Source: Variovorax sp. WDL1
GTDB lineage: Bacteria > Pseudomonadota > Gammaproteobacteria > Burkholderiales > Burkholderiaceae_C
Direction: 5' to 3'
DNA: 41,235 nucleotides
NCBI RefSeq assembly: GCF_001541225.1
Contig: NZ_LMTS01000073.1
Location: 68,478 to 109,712, forward strand
Part shown: positions 34,083 through 41,235 of the stretch, in pieces
How the letters are laid out: every line of letters begins with the position of its first letter
Numbering within the stretch: position 1 is the stretch's first letter
The notes under the pieces: generated by a model
The model's input: only the letters and a program-made list of their open reading frames with translations
Told to the model about the DNA's origin: nothing
Database searches by the model: none
Position numbers and translations under genes: made by a program

Positions 34083-35063
34083 ATGCACAAGAGATCGCTT
34101 TTCGTTCGGGCCGCGCTTGCCGGCCTGCTGGGCCTGGCAGGCCTGTCGCACGCGCAGCCCTTCCAGGAGAAGCCCATCACCCTGGTGGTCGGCTATTCGG
34201 CCGGCGGGTCGGTCGACACGTTTGCGCGCGCATTGGGCAAGAGCCTCGCGCAGATGCTGAACCAGTCCGTGCTGGTGGAGAACAAGGCCGGTGCCAGCGA
34301 GATGGTGGCGGCGCAGTTCGTCGCCAAATCCAGGCCCGATGGCTACACGCTCCTGGTTTCCACTGAAGCGCCCATCACGCAGAACCAGTTTCTCTACAAG
34401 AGCCTCAGCTACAACCCCGAGTCGGATCTGACGCCCGTGAGCATCATGATCCGCGTCCCGATGGCGCTGGCCATCAGCCCGACATTTCCGGCGAAGTCCT
34501 TCAGCCAGTTCCTGGAGGACGTGAAGAGCCGCAAGGCCGACTCGGTGAAGTTCGCCTCGTCAGGCATCGGGGGCATCACGCACCTGCCCGTCGCCATGCT
34601 CGCGACGAAGGAGAAGTTCGACTGGGTGCATGTGCCTTACAAGGGCTTCTCGCCCATTGCGCCGGACCTGATCGCGGGGCGCGTGGACGCCACCGTCACG
34701 GCCGTCACCACCGTGCTGCCCTATCACAAGGACGCACGGCTGAGGATCATCGCGGTGGGCGCCGAGTCGCGCATCAAGGGATTGCCCGACGTTCCGACCT
34801 TCAAGGAACTGGGCCATGAAGATCTGAAGGCGCAGTACGTGATCATGCTCAGTGCGCCCGGGGGCGTTCCGGCGAATGTTGCGCAAGCCTTGGCGGCATC
34901 GGTGAAAGCGATCGTGAACGAGAAGGACTTCCAGGAGAAGCACATGGATCCGTTCGCGCTCATGCCGATCGGGTCGACACCCGAGGAAGCGGCGACCTAT
35001 GTCGTCAACGACCGGCCGATTCAAGCGAAGCGGATCAAGATCTCCGGAGCGTCGCTGGAGTGA
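34083..35063 (+). CDS. Bug-family (TctC) periplasmic solute receptor 2
   Basis: A 326-residue receptor with signal peptide (MHKRSLFVRAALAGLLGLAG then LSHAQ, cleaved after residue 25). Bug loops: GYSAGGSVDTFARALG and VENKAGASEMVAAQF, then VPYKGFSPIAPDLIAGRVDAT. GGAG lies 8 bases before the ATG. It is transcribed away from the IclR gene and is followed by the convergent LysR gene, so it appears as a single-gene unit. The ligand is unknown; the IclR operator-like boxes in the shared gap suggest it is controlled with the catabolic array. Confidence 0.92.
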   Translation: MHKRSLFVRAALAGLLGLAGLSHAQPFQEKPITLVVGYSAGGSVDTFARALGKSLAQMLNQSVLVENKAGASEMVAAQFVAKSRPDGYTLLVSTEAPITQNQFLYKSLSYNPESDLTPVSIMIRVPMALAISPTFPAKSFSQFLEDVKSRKADSVKFASSGIGGITHLPVAMLATKEKFDWVHVPYKGFSPIAPDLIAGRVDATVTAVTTVLPYHKDARLRIIAVGAESRIKGLPDVPTFKELGHEDLKAQYVIMLSAPGGVPANVAQALAASVKAIVNEKDFQEKHMDPFALMPIGSTPEEAATYVVNDRPIQAKRIKISGASLE

Positions 35064-35111
35064 TGCACGCTTGCTGAGCACGCGATCGGGCGAGTCGACC
35101 GGGCCATCTCG

Positions 35112-35126
35112 TCGCATCCGGTGCGA
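35112..35126. terminator. Small hairpin between convergent Bug and LysR genes
   Basis: TCGCA (35112-35116) and TGCGA (35122-35126) enclose a 5-base loop in the 81-base gap after the Bug receptor stop. The stem is short and there is no T-run, so this is only a weak terminator candidate. Confidence 0.2.
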
Positions 35127-35144
35127 TGCATCTGGTTCATTGGA

Positions 35145-36032
35145 CTAGGTGCTTCTCCCACTCTTTGCGGCAGCGCGATTGAGCGCATCGAGCAACGCCG
35201 CAGTCAACCGGCCCTTCGGGTTCCCGACGCGCTCGGCCAACCCGATGGTCCGCGACAGCGGCGGCCGCCCGAGCGGCACGGCCTTGACGCGATGCAATCG
35301 AAGAAAACTCGTGTGGCTCACGGGAATGATCGATACGCCCAGGCCGTGGGCCACCATCAGGGCGATCGCCTCCAGGGAGTCCAGCTCCATCGTCTCGCGC
35401 AGGACGATTCGCCGCTTCGCCAGCGCCTCCTCGATCACGTGGCTGACCCAGAAGTGGCGATTGAACCGGATATACGGATAGGCCTTCAGCAGCGCCTCGT
35501 CCGTGCGGCCCTTCGCTTCCCGCGGCGCGATCACGAGGATGGGCTCGCGCGCAAACGGCTCCCACCGCACGCTGGGTAACTGCACGCGCGGCTCGCTGAT
35601 GATCGCCGCATCGATCTCGCCATGCCGCAGCATCTCCGCGAAGGAGGGCGACAGCCCATGATGCACCCTGATCTGCAGCCCCGGATGGAGCGTGCGCAGC
35701 GACAGCAGCGCCTTCGGGATCACGCTCGTCAGCGCAGTGGGAATGGAGCCGAGGACGAGGCTGCCCGTGAGATCGTCCGCCTCGCGAACCGCATCGCCGA
35801 TCTGGTCGTAGAGCACCAGCACTTCGCGCGCCTTGGCAAGCAGCGCGATGCCTTCGTTGGTGAGCCGTGCGGGCTTGCGGGTGCGATCGAAGAGGCTGAT
35901 GCCCCATTCCGCCTCGAGGCTTGCGATCTGCGCGCTGACGGCAGGCAGGCTGATGAAGCGCGCATCGGCACCCGCGCTCAGGCTGCCGCGCTCGGCCACG
36001 GCGACGAAGGTCTTCAGTTCACGGATGCCCAT
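35145..36032 (-). CDS. LysR-family transcriptional regulator
   Basis: A 295-residue regulator of standard length. HTH: MGIRELKTFVAVAERGSLSA, AVSAQIASLEAEWGISLFDR (recognition and linker) and the wing LTNEGIALLAKARE. The effector domain begins LTGSLVLGSIPTALTSVIP and includes LRHGEIDAAIISEP and GLGVSIIPVSHTSF. It is divergent from the SDR-enolase-Bug operon; the AT-rich 117-base gap holds two GTTC/GAAC dyads, one a T-N11-A LysR box. It therefore most likely regulates that operon, with the Bug ligand or a product as co-inducer. Confidence 0.93.
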   Translation of the reverse strand: MGIRELKTFVAVAERGSLSAGADARFISLPAVSAQIASLEAEWGISLFDRTRKPARLTNEGIALLAKAREVLVLYDQIGDAVREADDLTGSLVLGSIPTALTSVIPKALLSLRTLHPGLQIRVHHGLSPSFAEMLRHGEIDAAIISEPRVQLPSVRWEPFAREPILVIAPREAKGRTDEALLKAYPYIRFNRHFWVSHVIEEALAKRRIVLRETMELDSLEAIALMVAHGLGVSIIPVSHTSFLRLHRVKAVPLGRPPLSRTIGLAERVGNPKGRLTAALLDALNRAAAKSGRST

Positions 36033-36050
36033 GAAAGCACCGCACCTTTA

Positions 36051-36069
36051 TGTTCCGAATAAGTGAACA
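36051..36069. promoter_or_regulatory. LysR-box dyad, primary site
   Basis: TGTTC and GAACA are separated by 9 bases and include the T-N11-A pattern expected for LysR operators. The site lies 19 bases upstream of the lysR ATG (36032) and about 80 upstream of the SDR ATG (36150), the usual place of an autoregulatory recognition site. Confidence 0.6.
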
Positions 36070-36086
36070 TCTTCTTTGAAAAATGC

Positions 36087-36107
36087 GTTCTTGTCTAACT
36101 TGGGAAC
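36087..36107. promoter_or_regulatory. Second GTTC/GAAC dyad
   Basis: GTTC (36087-36090) and GAAC (36104-36107) are separated by 13 bases. It lies between the first dyad and the SDR gene, as expected for an activation site near the RNA polymerase site. The wider spacing makes it weaker than the first. Confidence 0.4.
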
Positions 36108-36149
36108 TCGTAGATTTGCATCTCGGCACAACACATTGGAGCAAACGAG

Positions 36150-36914
36150 ATGCGCCTCAAAGGCAAAGTAGCAGTGGTCACAGGAGCGGGCAGCGGCATG
36201 GGCCGCGCGATCTCGCTGGCCTTCGTGCATCAGGGCGCGAAGGTCGTCGTCGCGGACATCAACCTGGAAGGCGCGGCGCAGACGGCGGCCCTGGTCGAAG
36301 CGCAGGACGGCGAGGCGATCGCGGTCAAGGTCGACGTGACGCGCAAGGCCGAGACCTTGCAGATGGCGGAGGCGGCGCTCGCCCGGTTCGGCCGCATCGA
36401 TGTGCTGGTGAACAACGCCGGCTCGCGATGCCTGAAGGGCTTTCTCGATCACACCGAAGACGACTGGCATCGCATGATCGACATCAACCTGACCGGGCAC
36501 TTCTTCTGCGCGCAGGCGGTCATCCCCAGCATGCTGAAGACGGGCAAGGGAAAGATCATCAACCTCGCATCGATCGCGGCGCACACCGGGCGGCCGGACC
36601 GCGTCGCCTACTGCGCGGCGAAGGCCGGCGTCATGGGGCTGACGCGCGCGCTGGCGATGGACATGCGCGGCAAGAACATCTGCGTCACCGCGATCTCGCC
36701 CGGCTCGATCGCGACGCCGATGAACGAGGCCGCGGCGACCAGCACGGAGGTGGCATGGGGCAAGGAGACGGTGGTTGGGCGCTGGGGCACGGCCGACGAC
36801 ATCGCGCATGCGGCGGTGTTCCTGGCCTCCGACGAGTCGGACTACATCACCGGCTCGGAGATCGCGGTCGAAGGCGGCTGGCTCATCGGCCGCGCCCGTG
36901 ATGGCGAGATCTAA
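36150..36914 (+). CDS. Short-chain dehydrogenase/reductase
   Basis: A 254-residue classical SDR. NAD(P) motif TGAGSGMGRAIS (11-22), VNNAG (88-91), catalytic Ser141, Tyr154 and Lys158 (NLASIAAHTG; RVAYCAAKAG), and the C-terminal ASDESDYITGSEIAVEGGW. The acidic VVADINLE after strand 2 favours NAD over NADP. It probably oxidises a hydroxy acid or sugar-acid substrate. The ATG has GGAG 9 bases upstream. First of three genes with an enolase-superfamily enzyme (12-base gap) and a Bug receptor, under the divergent LysR. Confidence 0.92.
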   Translation: MRLKGKVAVVTGAGSGMGRAISLAFVHQGAKVVVADINLEGAAQTAALVEAQDGEAIAVKVDVTRKAETLQMAEAALARFGRIDVLVNNAGSRCLKGFLDHTEDDWHRMIDINLTGHFFCAQAVIPSMLKTGKGKIINLASIAAHTGRPDRVAYCAAKAGVMGLTRALAMDMRGKNICVTAISPGSIATPMNEAAATSTEVAWGKETVVGRWGTADDIAHAAVFLASDESDYITGSEIAVEGGWLIGRARDGEI

Positions 36915-36926
36915 GGCCAGCTCGCC

Positions 36927-38072
36927 GTGCCCACGACCGAACATATCGACCTGGCGCGCATCGAACGCGTCGAGGTGCACCGGCTTCGCGTGCCGCTCAC
37001 TCGACCCTACCGCCTGGCCTTCGGCGACCTCACCGCCTTCGATACGCTGCTGGTCGAACTGACCGACGCCGACGGCGCCACCGGCTTCGGCGAGGCGACG
37101 CTGCTCAACGGCTACACCGACGAGAGTGTCGATGGTGCCTGGGTGCTGGCGCAGCAGCTTGCCGACGAGCTGGCCGGATGCACGCACCATGCGTTCCGCA
37201 CCCGCGTGGACGCTGTTGCACGGGGAGCGCCCTTCACGGCGACCGCCTTCGGCACTGCCCTGGACATGCTGGGGCGCAGCGAATGGCTCGCGCTGTCCGA
37301 ACCCGCGCGGGTGCCGCTGCTCGCATTGCTCAATGCCGACGACGAGACGACGACCGCCGACGAGTTCGAGAAGCTGCTCGACCAAGGCTATCGCACAGTC
37401 AAGGTCAAGGTCGGGCTCGCAGGCTCCGACGACCTTGCGCGCATCCGCCGGGTCCAGGCGGTGGTCGCGGGTCGCGCGCGCATCCGGATCGACGCCAACC
37501 AGGCCTTCTCAGGGCCGCAGGCTGCCGCGTTCCTCGCGGCACTCGATCCGCAGGACATCGAACTCTTCGAGCAACCCTGCCACGCAGACGACTGGGCCGC
37601 ACACGCGATGGCCGTGCGCGCGGCGCGCGTGCCGATGATGCTCGACGAATCGATCTATGCGCTTTCCGACATCGAGCGTGCCGCTGCCGAAGGGCTCGCG
37701 ACCTACGTCAAGGTGAAGCTCGTGAAGTTCGCCCGCCTCGAGCTGCTGGCCGGCGCCATCGAGCGCATCCGCGCACTGGGCATGCGCCCGGTGCTCGGCA
37801 ACGGCGTGGCCTGCGATCCGGGTTGCTGGATGGAGGCCTGCGTGGCCGCCAGGCACATCGACAACGCCGGCGAGATGAACGGCTACCTGAAGGTGCGCCG
37901 GCCGCTCCTCGCGAACCCGCCGCGAGTCGATCGGGGCGACATGCTCATCGAGGCGGGCGAGCCGCCGGTGCTCGATCGCGATGCGCTGGCCGGCCAGCGT
38001 GTGGGGCTGCACGTGGCGCGACGCGCGATGCATGCCGGTTCAACCATCAACAACACCACGAGACAACCATGA
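36927..38072 (+). CDS. Enolase-superfamily enzyme (mandelate racemase/muconate-lactonizing type)
   Basis: A 381-residue protein starting at GTG. The capping domain (residues 1-125) is followed by the barrel: the KxK base YRTVKVKVG (Lys159, Lys161), metal ligands Asp189 (RIDANQAF), Glu215 (ELFEQPC) and Asp240 (MLDESIYA), then TYVKVKLVKFARLE, which supplies the opposite-face lysine (Lys264 or Lys267). Ligands and bases are complete, so it is active. The KxK plus second Lys pattern fits the muconate-lactonizing/dipeptide-epimerase subgroup more than mandelate racemase, which uses His. Substrate is probably a carboxylate. It overlaps the Bug gene by ATGA; the last ~20 residues are tail. Confidence 0.91.
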   Translation: MPTTEHIDLARIERVEVHRLRVPLTRPYRLAFGDLTAFDTLLVELTDADGATGFGEATLLNGYTDESVDGAWVLAQQLADELAGCTHHAFRTRVDAVARGAPFTATAFGTALDMLGRSEWLALSEPARVPLLALLNADDETTTADEFEKLLDQGYRTVKVKVGLAGSDDLARIRRVQAVVAGRARIRIDANQAFSGPQAAAFLAALDPQDIELFEQPCHADDWAAHAMAVRAARVPMMLDESIYALSDIERAAAEGLATYVKVKLVKFARLELLAGAIERIRALGMRPVLGNGVACDPGCWMEACVAARHIDNAGEMNGYLKVRRPLLANPPRVDRGDMLIEAGEPPVLDRDALAGQRVGLHVARRAMHAGSTINNTTRQP

Positions 38073-39034
38073 AAAAGACCTTGACGATGCTGTGCGCGGC
38101 CATCGCGTCTTCTGCGCTTCTGCTGTCGGCGGCGCAGGCGCAATCGACCTACCCGGCCAAGCCGGTCGACGTGATCGTGCCCTGGGGCGCAGGCGGCGGC
38201 GCCGACGTGATGGCGCGCATCCTGGCCAAGTGGCTCGAGGCCGATCTCAAGGTGCCCTTTCCCGTGGTGAACCTGCCGGGCGCGTCCGGGATGATCGGCC
38301 TCTCGCGCATGGTCAGCCAGCCCGCCGACGGCCAGGCGATCGCCATCCTCACGGGCGACAGCCTGATGATGGCCGCAACGCCGAACCCGAGCTTCAAGCT
38401 GCAGGACTCGACGGCGCTGGCGGTGTTGCTGCGCCAGCCCTCGGGCATCTTCGCGCCCAGGAACAGCCGCTTCAAGAGCTGGGGTGACGTGGTGAAGGAG
38501 CTGCAGGCGAACCCGCCCGGCAGGGTGACGCTGGGCATCACCGGCCCCAACACGGCCGATGACCTGACCGCGCGCTACCTGGCGACGAAGAAGGTCGCGC
38601 TCACGGGCATCCCCTATACGAAGCCCGGCGAACGGTACTCGGCCGTGCTAGGCGGCCACGTCGATCTGCTCTACGAACAAGCGGGGGACGTGCGCAACTT
38701 CATCGATTCGGGCGACCTGAAGCCGCTCATCTTCTTCGCGTCCAAGCGCCTGCCCCCGCCCTTCGCCGACGTGCCGGTGTCGGCGGAGTTCGGCTACGAG
38801 GTGCTGCTGCCGCAGGTGCGCGCCGTGTTGATCAAGAACGGGACGGACGCGCAGCGCATGAAGGTGCTGACCGATTCGATCGAGCGCTTCGTGAAGAGCC
38901 CCGAGTACATCCAGTTCGTCGATCAGCAGCTCGCGCTGCCGGACAGCTACATGGCGAGCGGCCAGGCGCAGCCCTTCCTCAAGTCGGAGCTCGAAGCCCT
39001 GCGCAAGCTGCTCGCGGCGTACGCGGAGAAGTAG
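38069..39034 (+). CDS. Bug-family (TctC) periplasmic solute receptor 3
   Basis: A 321-residue receptor with signal peptide (MKKTLTMLCAAIASSALLLS then AAQAQ, cleaved after residue 25). Bug loops: VPWGAGGGADVMARIL and VNLPGASGMIGLSRM. The usual VPYKG segment is changed to IPYTKPGERYSAVLGG, so this is a divergent Bug subgroup. Its ATG overlaps the enolase-superfamily stop. It is thought to deliver the carboxylate used by the two upstream enzymes, though no TctAB permease is present. Confidence 0.9.
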   Translation: MKKTLTMLCAAIASSALLLSAAQAQSTYPAKPVDVIVPWGAGGGADVMARILAKWLEADLKVPFPVVNLPGASGMIGLSRMVSQPADGQAIAILTGDSLMMAATPNPSFKLQDSTALAVLLRQPSGIFAPRNSRFKSWGDVVKELQANPPGRVTLGITGPNTADDLTARYLATKKVALTGIPYTKPGERYSAVLGGHVDLLYEQAGDVRNFIDSGDLKPLIFFASKRLPPPFADVPVSAEFGYEVLLPQVRAVLIKNGTDAQRMKVLTDSIERFVKSPEYIQFVDQQLALPDSYMASGQAQPFLKSELEALRKLLAAYAEK

Positions 39035-39062
39035 CGGTCAGACGCGGGGAGGCGAGGAAGCC

Positions 39063-39081
39063 CCCGGCGTTCCTCGCCGGG
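39063..39081 (+). terminator. Stable hairpin after the SDR-enolase-Bug operon
   Basis: CCCGGCG (39063-39069) and CGCCGGG (39075-39081) form a perfect 7-bp GC stem with a 5-base loop, 29 bases after the Bug stop. No T-run follows. It is the best transcription-end candidate for this operon. Confidence 0.4.
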
Positions 39082-39163
39082 CTCAGCGTGGCGACCTCGG
39101 CATCCGGGGGTCGGCCGCGGCTCAGGAGAACGTCGGACGGCCACCGTCAGGCACATTAGGCAC

Positions 39164-39862
39164 ATGCAGGCGGATCGAGCAGCGCTTTTCAGGACCCATG
39201 GCTACCTTCGGCTGGACGGCTTCCATCCGAAGGATCGAATGCATCCGCTGAAGGAACACATCGGCAAGGAGCTGAGGCGGCTGAACATGGGGGTGGCCGG
39301 GAAGGGCATATCCAGGCAGATCAAAGGCATGCCGATCTTTCAGCAGATCACGAGAGTGTCGAACTCGATCAAGGTGCCCGGCCTGCAAAGCACCCTGATG
39401 ACGAGCGAGCTGCTTGCCTTGATGGGCGAACTGGCGGGCGGCGCACTGTCTTGTCCGCAGGACGCACAACTGCTGCTTTCACTGCCTCAGCAGGGCGACT
39501 GGAGTCTGAGCGGGCTCAACTGGCATGTCGACATCTCCATCGACGCTCGCAATCGCCTGCCGGGGATCCAGGCTTTTGTCCTGATCGACGATGTCGCCCC
39601 ACGCGGCGGTGCTACTTTGGCCATTGCCGGCTCGCACCGGATCGAGCCGGGCAGTGCCGCGCGCCACAGCCTCCGCGACATCCTGAAGGCGCCGTCAGGG
39701 ATCGAGAAAGTGCTGCGCGACATGGACCTCGATGTCATCGAGATGTCGGGCCGAGCGGGCGACGTCGTTCTCATGGACCTGCGCCTGTTGCATGCGCCTT
39801 CGATCAACTCGACCAGGCACACCCGCATGATGGCGACGGCGCGCTACTTCCTCGCGCATTGA
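39164..39862 (+). CDS. Phytanoyl-CoA-dioxygenase-like Fe(II)/2-oxoglutarate oxygenase
   Basis: A 232-residue cupin-fold protein. The HxD facial pair is LNWHVDISID (His121, Asp123). The PhyH block GGATLAIAGSHRIEPG is seen at ~148-163, and the distal His210 with Arg218 lies in LLHAPSINSTRHTR. The first ~110 residues are variable. Members hydroxylate small molecules using 2-oxoglutarate and iron; many act in secondary metabolism or on non-CoA substrates. It stands alone between the Bug operon and the convergent ArsR gene, so no pathway can be assigned. No ribosome site is clear before the ATG at 39164. Confidence 0.8.
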   Translation: MQADRAALFRTHGYLRLDGFHPKDRMHPLKEHIGKELRRLNMGVAGKGISRQIKGMPIFQQITRVSNSIKVPGLQSTLMTSELLALMGELAGGALSCPQDAQLLLSLPQQGDWSLSGLNWHVDISIDARNRLPGIQAFVLIDDVAPRGGATLAIAGSHRIEPGSAARHSLRDILKAPSGIEKVLRDMDLDVIEMSGRAGDVVLMDLRLLHAPSINSTRHTRMMATARYFLAH

Positions 39863-39911
39863 AAGCGCGCGGAAGCCGATGCCTCGCTGCGCCCGTGGGG
39901 CGCGGCGCCTG

Positions 39912-40349
39912 TCAGCCGCGCGAGGCCCTGGTCCGGGCCGCCGGGCTGGCCGGCGAGCGCGGCCTTCCGCGCCGCGCGACCGGCGCGACGAATGCGGCCC
40001 GCTTCGGTGCCGTGCGCTCGAACTGCCGCGCGATGTTGCCGCACACCAGGTCGCACAGCTCGTAGACGGCCGGATCGGCGATGTGATAGTAGGCACTGTT
40101 CCCGCGGGTTTCCCGCGACACCAGGCCGTGCTGCGTCAACAGGGCGAGGTGCCGTGAGACATTGGCGGAGCTGTAGCCGCACAGCTGCGCCAGCTCGCCC
40201 ACGTTGCGCTCCTGCTGGCGCAGCAGATTGAGGATCTGCAGCCGCGTCGGCTCGGCCAGCGCCTGGAAATACGCCGCCACCTGCACCAACGCCTCGTCGG
40301 AAAGTCCTTCCATGCCCGGGCACGCCTGATGTTGATCTGGCGCAATCAT
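39912..40349 (-). CDS. ArsR-family transcriptional repressor
   Basis: A 145-residue winged-helix repressor. The HTH reads LAEPTRLQILNLLRQQERNV, ELAQLCGYSSANVSRHLALL, HGLVSRETRGNSAYYHI. Cysteines sit at 57 in the helix before recognition, and at 99 and 103 in YELCDLVCGNIA; this is not the classical ELCVCDL arsenic site but could sense thiol-reactive or sulfane compounds or metals. A basic, Pro/Ala-rich 25-residue tail follows. The alternative start at Met13 is possible. It is divergent from an efflux adaptor gene, with an imperfect palindrome over the promoter, so it probably represses that pump. Confidence 0.88.
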   Translation of the reverse strand: MIAPDQHQACPGMEGLSDEALVQVAAYFQALAEPTRLQILNLLRQQERNVGELAQLCGYSSANVSRHLALLTQHGLVSRETRGNSAYYHIADPAVYELCDLVCGNIARQFERTAPKRAAFVAPVARRGRPRSPASPAARTRASRG

Positions 40350-40400
40350 GCCTCAGCAGCCCGATCCCATACTGGTTTGCAGGAAATCATTTACGTACCT

Positions 40401-40431
40401 ACTTGACTATTTAACTAAGTGCGCAAATACT
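40401..40431 (+). promoter_or_regulatory. Sigma70-like promoter and overlapping palindrome for the efflux adaptor
   Basis: TTGACT (40403-40408) and AATACT (40426-40431) are spaced by 17 bases. The imperfect palindrome with ACTT and AAGT ends (40401-40420) covers the -35 box, and TTACGT (40391-40396) and ACGTAA (40434-40439) form an outer dyad. The region is much more AT-rich than its surroundings. A bound ArsR dimer would block RNA polymerase. Confidence 0.6.
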
Positions 40432-40480
40432 ACACGTAACGCCGATGGCGGTCCAGTCCGCCGCCCGCCGAACCATCCGT

Positions 40481-41235
40481 ATGTTCAAGATCCGCTCATT
40501 CACCTTCGTCGCCGCGCTCACGCTGGCCCTGCCCGGCTGGGCTGCCGCCGAGACCTTGGCTTCGGTGACGGCCCAGCCGGCCGCCACCGCCTCCTCCGGC
40601 TTTGACGGCGTCGTGGAAGCCGTCCGCCAGACGGTCATCGCGGCGCAGGTGTCCGGCGCAGTGATCCGGCTGGACGCCAAGGTCGGCGATTCCGTCAAGG
40701 CGGGCCAGGTGCTGCTGCAGATCGATGCCCGGGCAGCCGACCAGAATGCCGCTGCGAGTGACGCGCAGGTGCAGGCGGCACGTGCATCGCTGGAAGTCGC
40801 CACCAAGGAGTACGAACGGCAGAAGCAGCTGTTCAAGAAGAACTACATCAGCCAGGCTGCGCTGGAGCGCGCCGAGTCCGAGTTCAAGGCAACCCGGGCG
40901 CAGGTCGCGGCACAGGGTGCCCAGGCCGGGGCGGCACGCACGCAGAGCGGCCTCCACGTGATCCGCGCACCCTATGCCGGCGTGATCTCGGAAGTGCCGG
41001 TGTCGCTGGGCGACATGGCGATGCCGGGACGCCCCCTGCTCACCGTGTACGACCCGTCCGCGCTCCGGATTACCGCGGCCATTCCGCAAACCGTGGCAGC
41101 GCAGGTGGTGGCGGGCCAGCTGCCCCGGGCCGAACTGCCCGGCCTGGCCGCCCAACGCCAATGGGTCACCCCGGTGCGCATGCAGCTGCTGCCCACGATT
41201 GACGCGGCCACGCACACGGTCGATCTGCGCGTCGA
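40481..41235 (+). CDS. RND-type efflux periplasmic adaptor (MFP), 3' part cut by window edge
   Basis: The first 251 residues are present. Signal peptide: MFKIRSFTFVAALTLALPGW then AAAE. The adaptor hallmark is a lipoyl-like half-motif VIAAQVSGAVIRLDAKVGDSVKAGQVLLQIDARA, a helical hairpin (QAARASLEVATKEYERQKQLFKKNYIS...) and the second half IRAPYAGVISEVPVSLGDMAMPGRPLLTVY, followed by a beta-barrel domain. It links an inner-membrane RND or ABC pump to an outer-membrane channel; the pump gene should follow downstream outside the window. It is divergent from ArsR, which implies induction by the repressor's ligand. Confidence 0.9.
   Translation, partial: MFKIRSFTFVAALTLALPGWAAAETLASVTAQPAATASSGFDGVVEAVRQTVIAAQVSGAVIRLDAKVGDSVKAGQVLLQIDARAADQNAAASDAQVQAARASLEVATKEYERQKQLFKKNYISQAALERAESEFKATRAQVAAQGAQAGAARTQSGLHVIRAPYAGVISEVPVSLGDMAMPGRPLLTVYDPSALRITAAIPQTVAAQVVAGQLPRAELPGLAAQRQWVTPVRMQLLPTIDAATHTVDLRV

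Noticed and set aside
40350..40480. Horizontally acquired AT-rich segment
   Set aside because: The low-GC stretch is short, intergenic and explained by a divergent promoter; both flanking genes match the local composition.

Overview
The window is high-GC, densely packed DNA with no rRNA, tRNA, IS element, phage gene or CRISPR array that I can see. The gene content points to a soil or plant-associated betaproteobacterium of the Burkholderiales, most like Variovorax and other Comamonadaceae: three Bug-type periplasmic receptors, several type III CoA-transferases, homospermidine synthase, and many ATGA, GTGA and TTGA gene overlaps. The placement rests on gene content and style; no marker gene was available.

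Region 1 (1-9442) is a glycan or glycoside biosynthesis locus. Six overlapping or closely packed minus-strand genes (two NAD-sugar epimerases, a zinc-type dehydrogenase, a Gfo/Idh/MocA oxidoreductase, a GT4 glycosyltransferase and a CgeB-like glycosyltransferase cut by the window edge) lie divergent from a plus-strand pair: myo-inositol-1-phosphate synthase and a glycoside-hydrolase-like protein whose barrel halves appear swapped. A convergent UDP-glucuronate decarboxylase (UDP-xylose synthase) closes the locus. Together they suggest a product built from inositol and UDP-xylose or related sugars.

Region 2 (9620-25414) looks like a stress or stationary-phase island. It has an unfamiliar phosphoribosyltransferase-like plus kinase-like protein that runs in frame into a small poly-Gln/zinc-ribbon protein whose ribbon is broken by a TGA; a 92-residue orphan; homospermidine synthase with a one-base-spaced FAD amine-oxidase-like gene; a secreted orphan; a minus-strand set of two hemerythrins, a ZIP transporter and a tiny membrane protein; a RecQ-type helicase; an OBAP-family lipoprotein; a lectin-like lipoprotein; a truncated molybdopterin-binding-protein remnant next to a perfect inverted repeat; and a double-domain KaiC-like ATPase overlapping a histidine kinase, followed by a PA2169-type four-helix protein.

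Region 3 (25461-39862) is acid catabolism. One tightly packed minus-strand array runs IclR regulator, Bug receptor, type III CoA-transferase, AcuI/YhdH-type reductase, acyl-CoA-dehydrogenase-fold enzyme, LysR regulator, alpha-methylacyl-CoA racemase and TauE/SafE exporter. It reads as capture of a carboxylic acid, CoA activation, redox and epimerisation steps, and possible export of an anion such as sulfite. A divergent Bug gene, a LysR regulator, and an SDR-enolase superfamily-Bug operon follow, then a PhyH-like dioxygenase.

Region 4 (39912-41235) is a divergent pair: an ArsR-family repressor and the start of an RND-type efflux adaptor, with a recognisable sigma70-like promoter overlapped by an imperfect palindrome.
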